Shown here piece by piece: positions 62,244-64,000 of a stretch of 64,000 nt of DNA (positions are counted from its first letter, which is position 1; every line of letters begins with the position of its first letter). The stretch is from JAJCYL01 sp040222875. GTDB taxonomy: Bacteria; Bacteroidota; Bacteroidia; Cytophagales; Cyclobacteriaceae. Position numbers and translations under genes: made by a program. The notes beneath the pieces were generated by a model. It ran no database searches. It saw only the letters and a program-made list of their open reading frames with translations, and was not told the origin of the DNA. Location of the stretch: assembly GCA_040222875.1 (NCBI GenBank), contig JAVKCG010000034.1:1-64000 (forward strand). The letters are read 5' to 3'.

Positions 62244-64000
62244 TTGTTTTTTGGACAAAACGAAACGATTCCAGCTGGAAAGAGCTTTATAACTACATGG
62301 CTTCTATGTGTCATATGGTCATTTTATGGTCAAGCCCAGATCGATCCTATTGAGAGGGTTGCAACCCTAACATCCGGTAAACGGTCAATCGAATCTTGTC
62401 TTATTGAACTTGCCTCTCAAGGTATTGAACTTAGTTACAGTGATAACATCCTCCCACTTCGAAAAACAGTCGAAATCAAGATCACAAAACGCTCAGTTTA
62501 TCAACACTTTCTGACTCTTTTTGATGATGAAAAGGTGGGGTTTGAATCACGGGGAAATTTGATTTTGCTTTATCGTTCAAAGAAAAAGTTGAGCAAAAAA
62601 ATTGTATTAAGCGGGTACGTTTGGGATGCTATTTCAGGAGAAAGCCTGATTGATGCGCATGTGTGGGTTGATTCCCTAAATCGAGGCACAACTACCAATG
62701 AATACGGCTTTTATTCGCTTTCAATCCGTCATGGCACCCATAAAATTTCATCAAGCTATTTAGGGGTTAATAAAACCACAGAGCCATTACTTTTTAGAGA
62801 AAACACCCGACTGAATTTTAACCTTGAGATACCAGTTTCAGAATTGAATGAAGTGATTGTTTCTTCAAGGGATCAAGATGTTGATTTAAAGCAAACCCCA
62901 ACGGGTTACCATAAAATAGATTTAAATACTTTTTCACAAGTACCTTATTTTTTAGGGGAGGTTGATATCCTGCAAGGTGCTTTGATGCTGCCTGGAATCA
63001 AGAACTTAGGAGAAGATGCAATTGGGCTTAACATAAGGGGTGGAAGTACAGATCAGAATTTAATTCTTTTGGACGAAGCTCCGATTTATAACTCATCGCA
63101 TTTATTTGGGCTCATTTCTGTTTTTAACCCTGATGCAGTTCAGCAAGTGGAAATTCACAAAAGCGGACTACCAGCCAAACACGGAGGGAGGGCCTCATCG
63201 GTAATTAACGTCCGTAAAAAAGATGGGAATGATAAGGAATATCATATGACAGGTGGAATAGGATTGGCATCAACCAGATTAATGGTTGAAGGACCTTTGA
63301 AAATGGAGAGAAGTTCATTTTTGCTCTCTGCCAGAAGTTCTTTTACCAATTTTAGTTTCTTCAATTTCGGAGATGACATCTCATTTAATGATACCAGAGC
63401 TAGTTTTCATGACCTCAATGCAAAACTCAACTTTAAAATCAATAAGAAGAATAAGGTTTACTTATCTGGTTATTTCGGAAACGACCGAAACAGAATCGGT
63501 GAAGATCAACTAAGAAGATGGGGAAATAACACCGTCACTTTTAGATGGAACCGACAAATTACGCCTAAGCTCTTCATGAATACCACCGCTTATTTCAGTG
63601 AGTATTCTTACAGAACAGGCCAGCCAAACAAAGGTATTGGCGAGTTTATCGGCACAGCTTCTAATACGGACTATGCAGTTAAGTCTGATTTCTCCTATTT
63701 CCAAAGCCCGGGAAACAGCTTTGATTTTGGTGCTGGACTAATTTTTCACAGAATTCATCCGGGAGACAGGGAGCCAAATATCGGCAACGAAACTTTTAAT
63801 GCTATTCAGCTTGACTCAAAGCATGCAATAGAGCCTTATGTTTATTTTGCCAATCAACAGCAAATCTCGGATCGTATTAACCTCAACTATGGCATTCGGT
63901 TTTCACAATTGAATAATATTGGGCCTGGTGAGGTTTTTATCTATGAGGAAAATGAGGTCAGAGAAACTGAAAATATTATTGACACAATAAATTATAAAAA
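62244..64000 (+). CDS. TonB-dependent receptor with STN and carboxypeptidase-regulatory domains (3' end beyond window)
   Basis: No ATG is in frame before the conserved part. The earliest start after an in-frame TAA (62238) is TTG at 62244, giving a signal peptide ending ITTWLLCVIWSFYGQAQ. Then an STN domain (SIESCLIELASQGIELSYSD, residues about 45-105) and a CarboxypepD_reg-like domain (VLSGYVWDAISGESLIDAHV; GTTTNEYGFYSLSIRHGTH). Next is the TonB plug (YFLGEVDILQGALMLPGIKN; LNIRGGSTDQNLILLDEAPI; GLPAKHGGRASSVINVRKKD), and then beta-barrel strands to the window edge. The STN domain is the part that signals to FecR. It should take up an unknown large substrate across the outer membrane and regulate its own transcription. 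It is 76 bp after the FecR gene. Confidence 0.88.
   Translation, partial: MFFGQNETIPAGKSFITTWLLCVIWSFYGQAQIDPIERVATLTSGKRSIESCLIELASQGIELSYSDNILPLRKTVEIKITKRSVYQHFLTLFDDEKVGFESRGNLILLYRSKKKLSKKIVLSGYVWDAISGESLIDAHVWVDSLNRGTTTNEYGFYSLSIRHGTHKISSSYLGVNKTTEPLLFRENTRLNFNLEIPVSELNEVIVSSRDQDVDLKQTPTGYHKIDLNTFSQVPYFLGEVDILQGALMLPGIKNLGEDAIGLNIRGGSTDQNLILLDEAPIYNSSHLFGLISVFNPDAVQQVEIHKSGLPAKHGGRASSVINVRKKDGNDKEYHMTGGIGLASTRLMVEGPLKMERSSFLLSARSSFTNFSFFNFGDDISFNDTRASFHDLNAKLNFKINKKNKVYLSGYFGNDRNRIGEDQLRRWGNNTVTFRWNRQITPKLFMNTTAYFSEYSYRTGQPNKGIGEFIGTASNTDYAVKSDFSYFQSPGNSFDFGAGLIFHRIHPGDREPNIGNETFNAIQLDSKHAIEPYVYFANQQQISDRINLNYGIRFSQLNNIGPGEVFIYEENEVRETENIIDTINYK

Overview
The window reads as a chromosomal segment of a Bacteroidota bacterium, most likely of the Cytophagales/Flammeovirgaceae type (the rank is inference). 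The evidence is five proteins ending in type IX secretion (T9SS) type A C-terminal sorting tails (YPNP motif plus a terminal beta-sandwich), a FecR/TonB-dependent-receptor pair with STN and CarboxypepD_reg-like domains, TPR-LytTR and PAS-LuxR regulators, no clear Shine-Dalgarno sites, and AT-rich intergenic DNA. I see no rRNA, tRNA, CRISPR array, integrase or transposase, so this looks like ordinary but accessory-rich chromosome.

Layout. 1-10.4 kb: a leftward run of three very large exported proteins: a phage-tail-fibre-like protein with a C-terminal S74 chaperone, an 11 x FN3 T9SS protein, and a TSP3/MopE-motif/Ig-repeat T9SS protein that runs off the left edge. 10.4-13.5 kb: three leftward regulators (PAS-LuxR, an HTH-only LuxR fragment, TPR-LytTR), with a perfect palindrome in front of the tail-fibre gene. 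13.7-15.3 kb: an ECF sigma factor overlapping a membrane protein with two TonB-C domains. 15.3-19.9 kb: an AbgB-like M20 amidohydrolase, a thioredoxin-fold protein and a divergent MacB/FtsX-type permease with a terminator. 20-32 kb: two copies of a pair consisting of an apolipoprotein N-acyltransferase-like enzyme and a T9SS beta-repeat protein. Between them lie a GH109-type glycosidase, a nucleotidyltransferase and a NahK-like kinase (probable N-acetylhexosamine salvage) and a divergent fatty-acid hydroxylase. 32-42.4 kb: a rightward run of two GT2 glycosyltransferases, DUF58, transglutaminase, DUF3800, MoxR ATPase, a TPR-like protein and a frameshifted AAC(6')-like acetyltransferase. 42.4-54.8 kb: one giant 4132-residue T9SS adhesin-like protein. 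55-64 kb: a DUF2891 lipoprotein, a GT2 with an extra C-terminal domain, small hypotheticals, NudK, a fatty acid desaturase, LpxD, then FecR and the start of a TonB-dependent receptor.

How it fits together. The dominant theme is the cell envelope: surface adhesins and fibres exported by Sec/T9SS, enzymes for lipid and lipoprotein modification (Lnt-like, LpxD, desaturase, hydroxylase), glycan enzymes (GT2, GH109 with sugar salvage, NudK), and trans-envelope signalling (ECF sigma/TonB-C, FecR/TonB receptor). Several genes have no usable ATG and appear to start with TTG or GTG; I checked this base by base. All functions come from reading motifs by eye; no database search was run.
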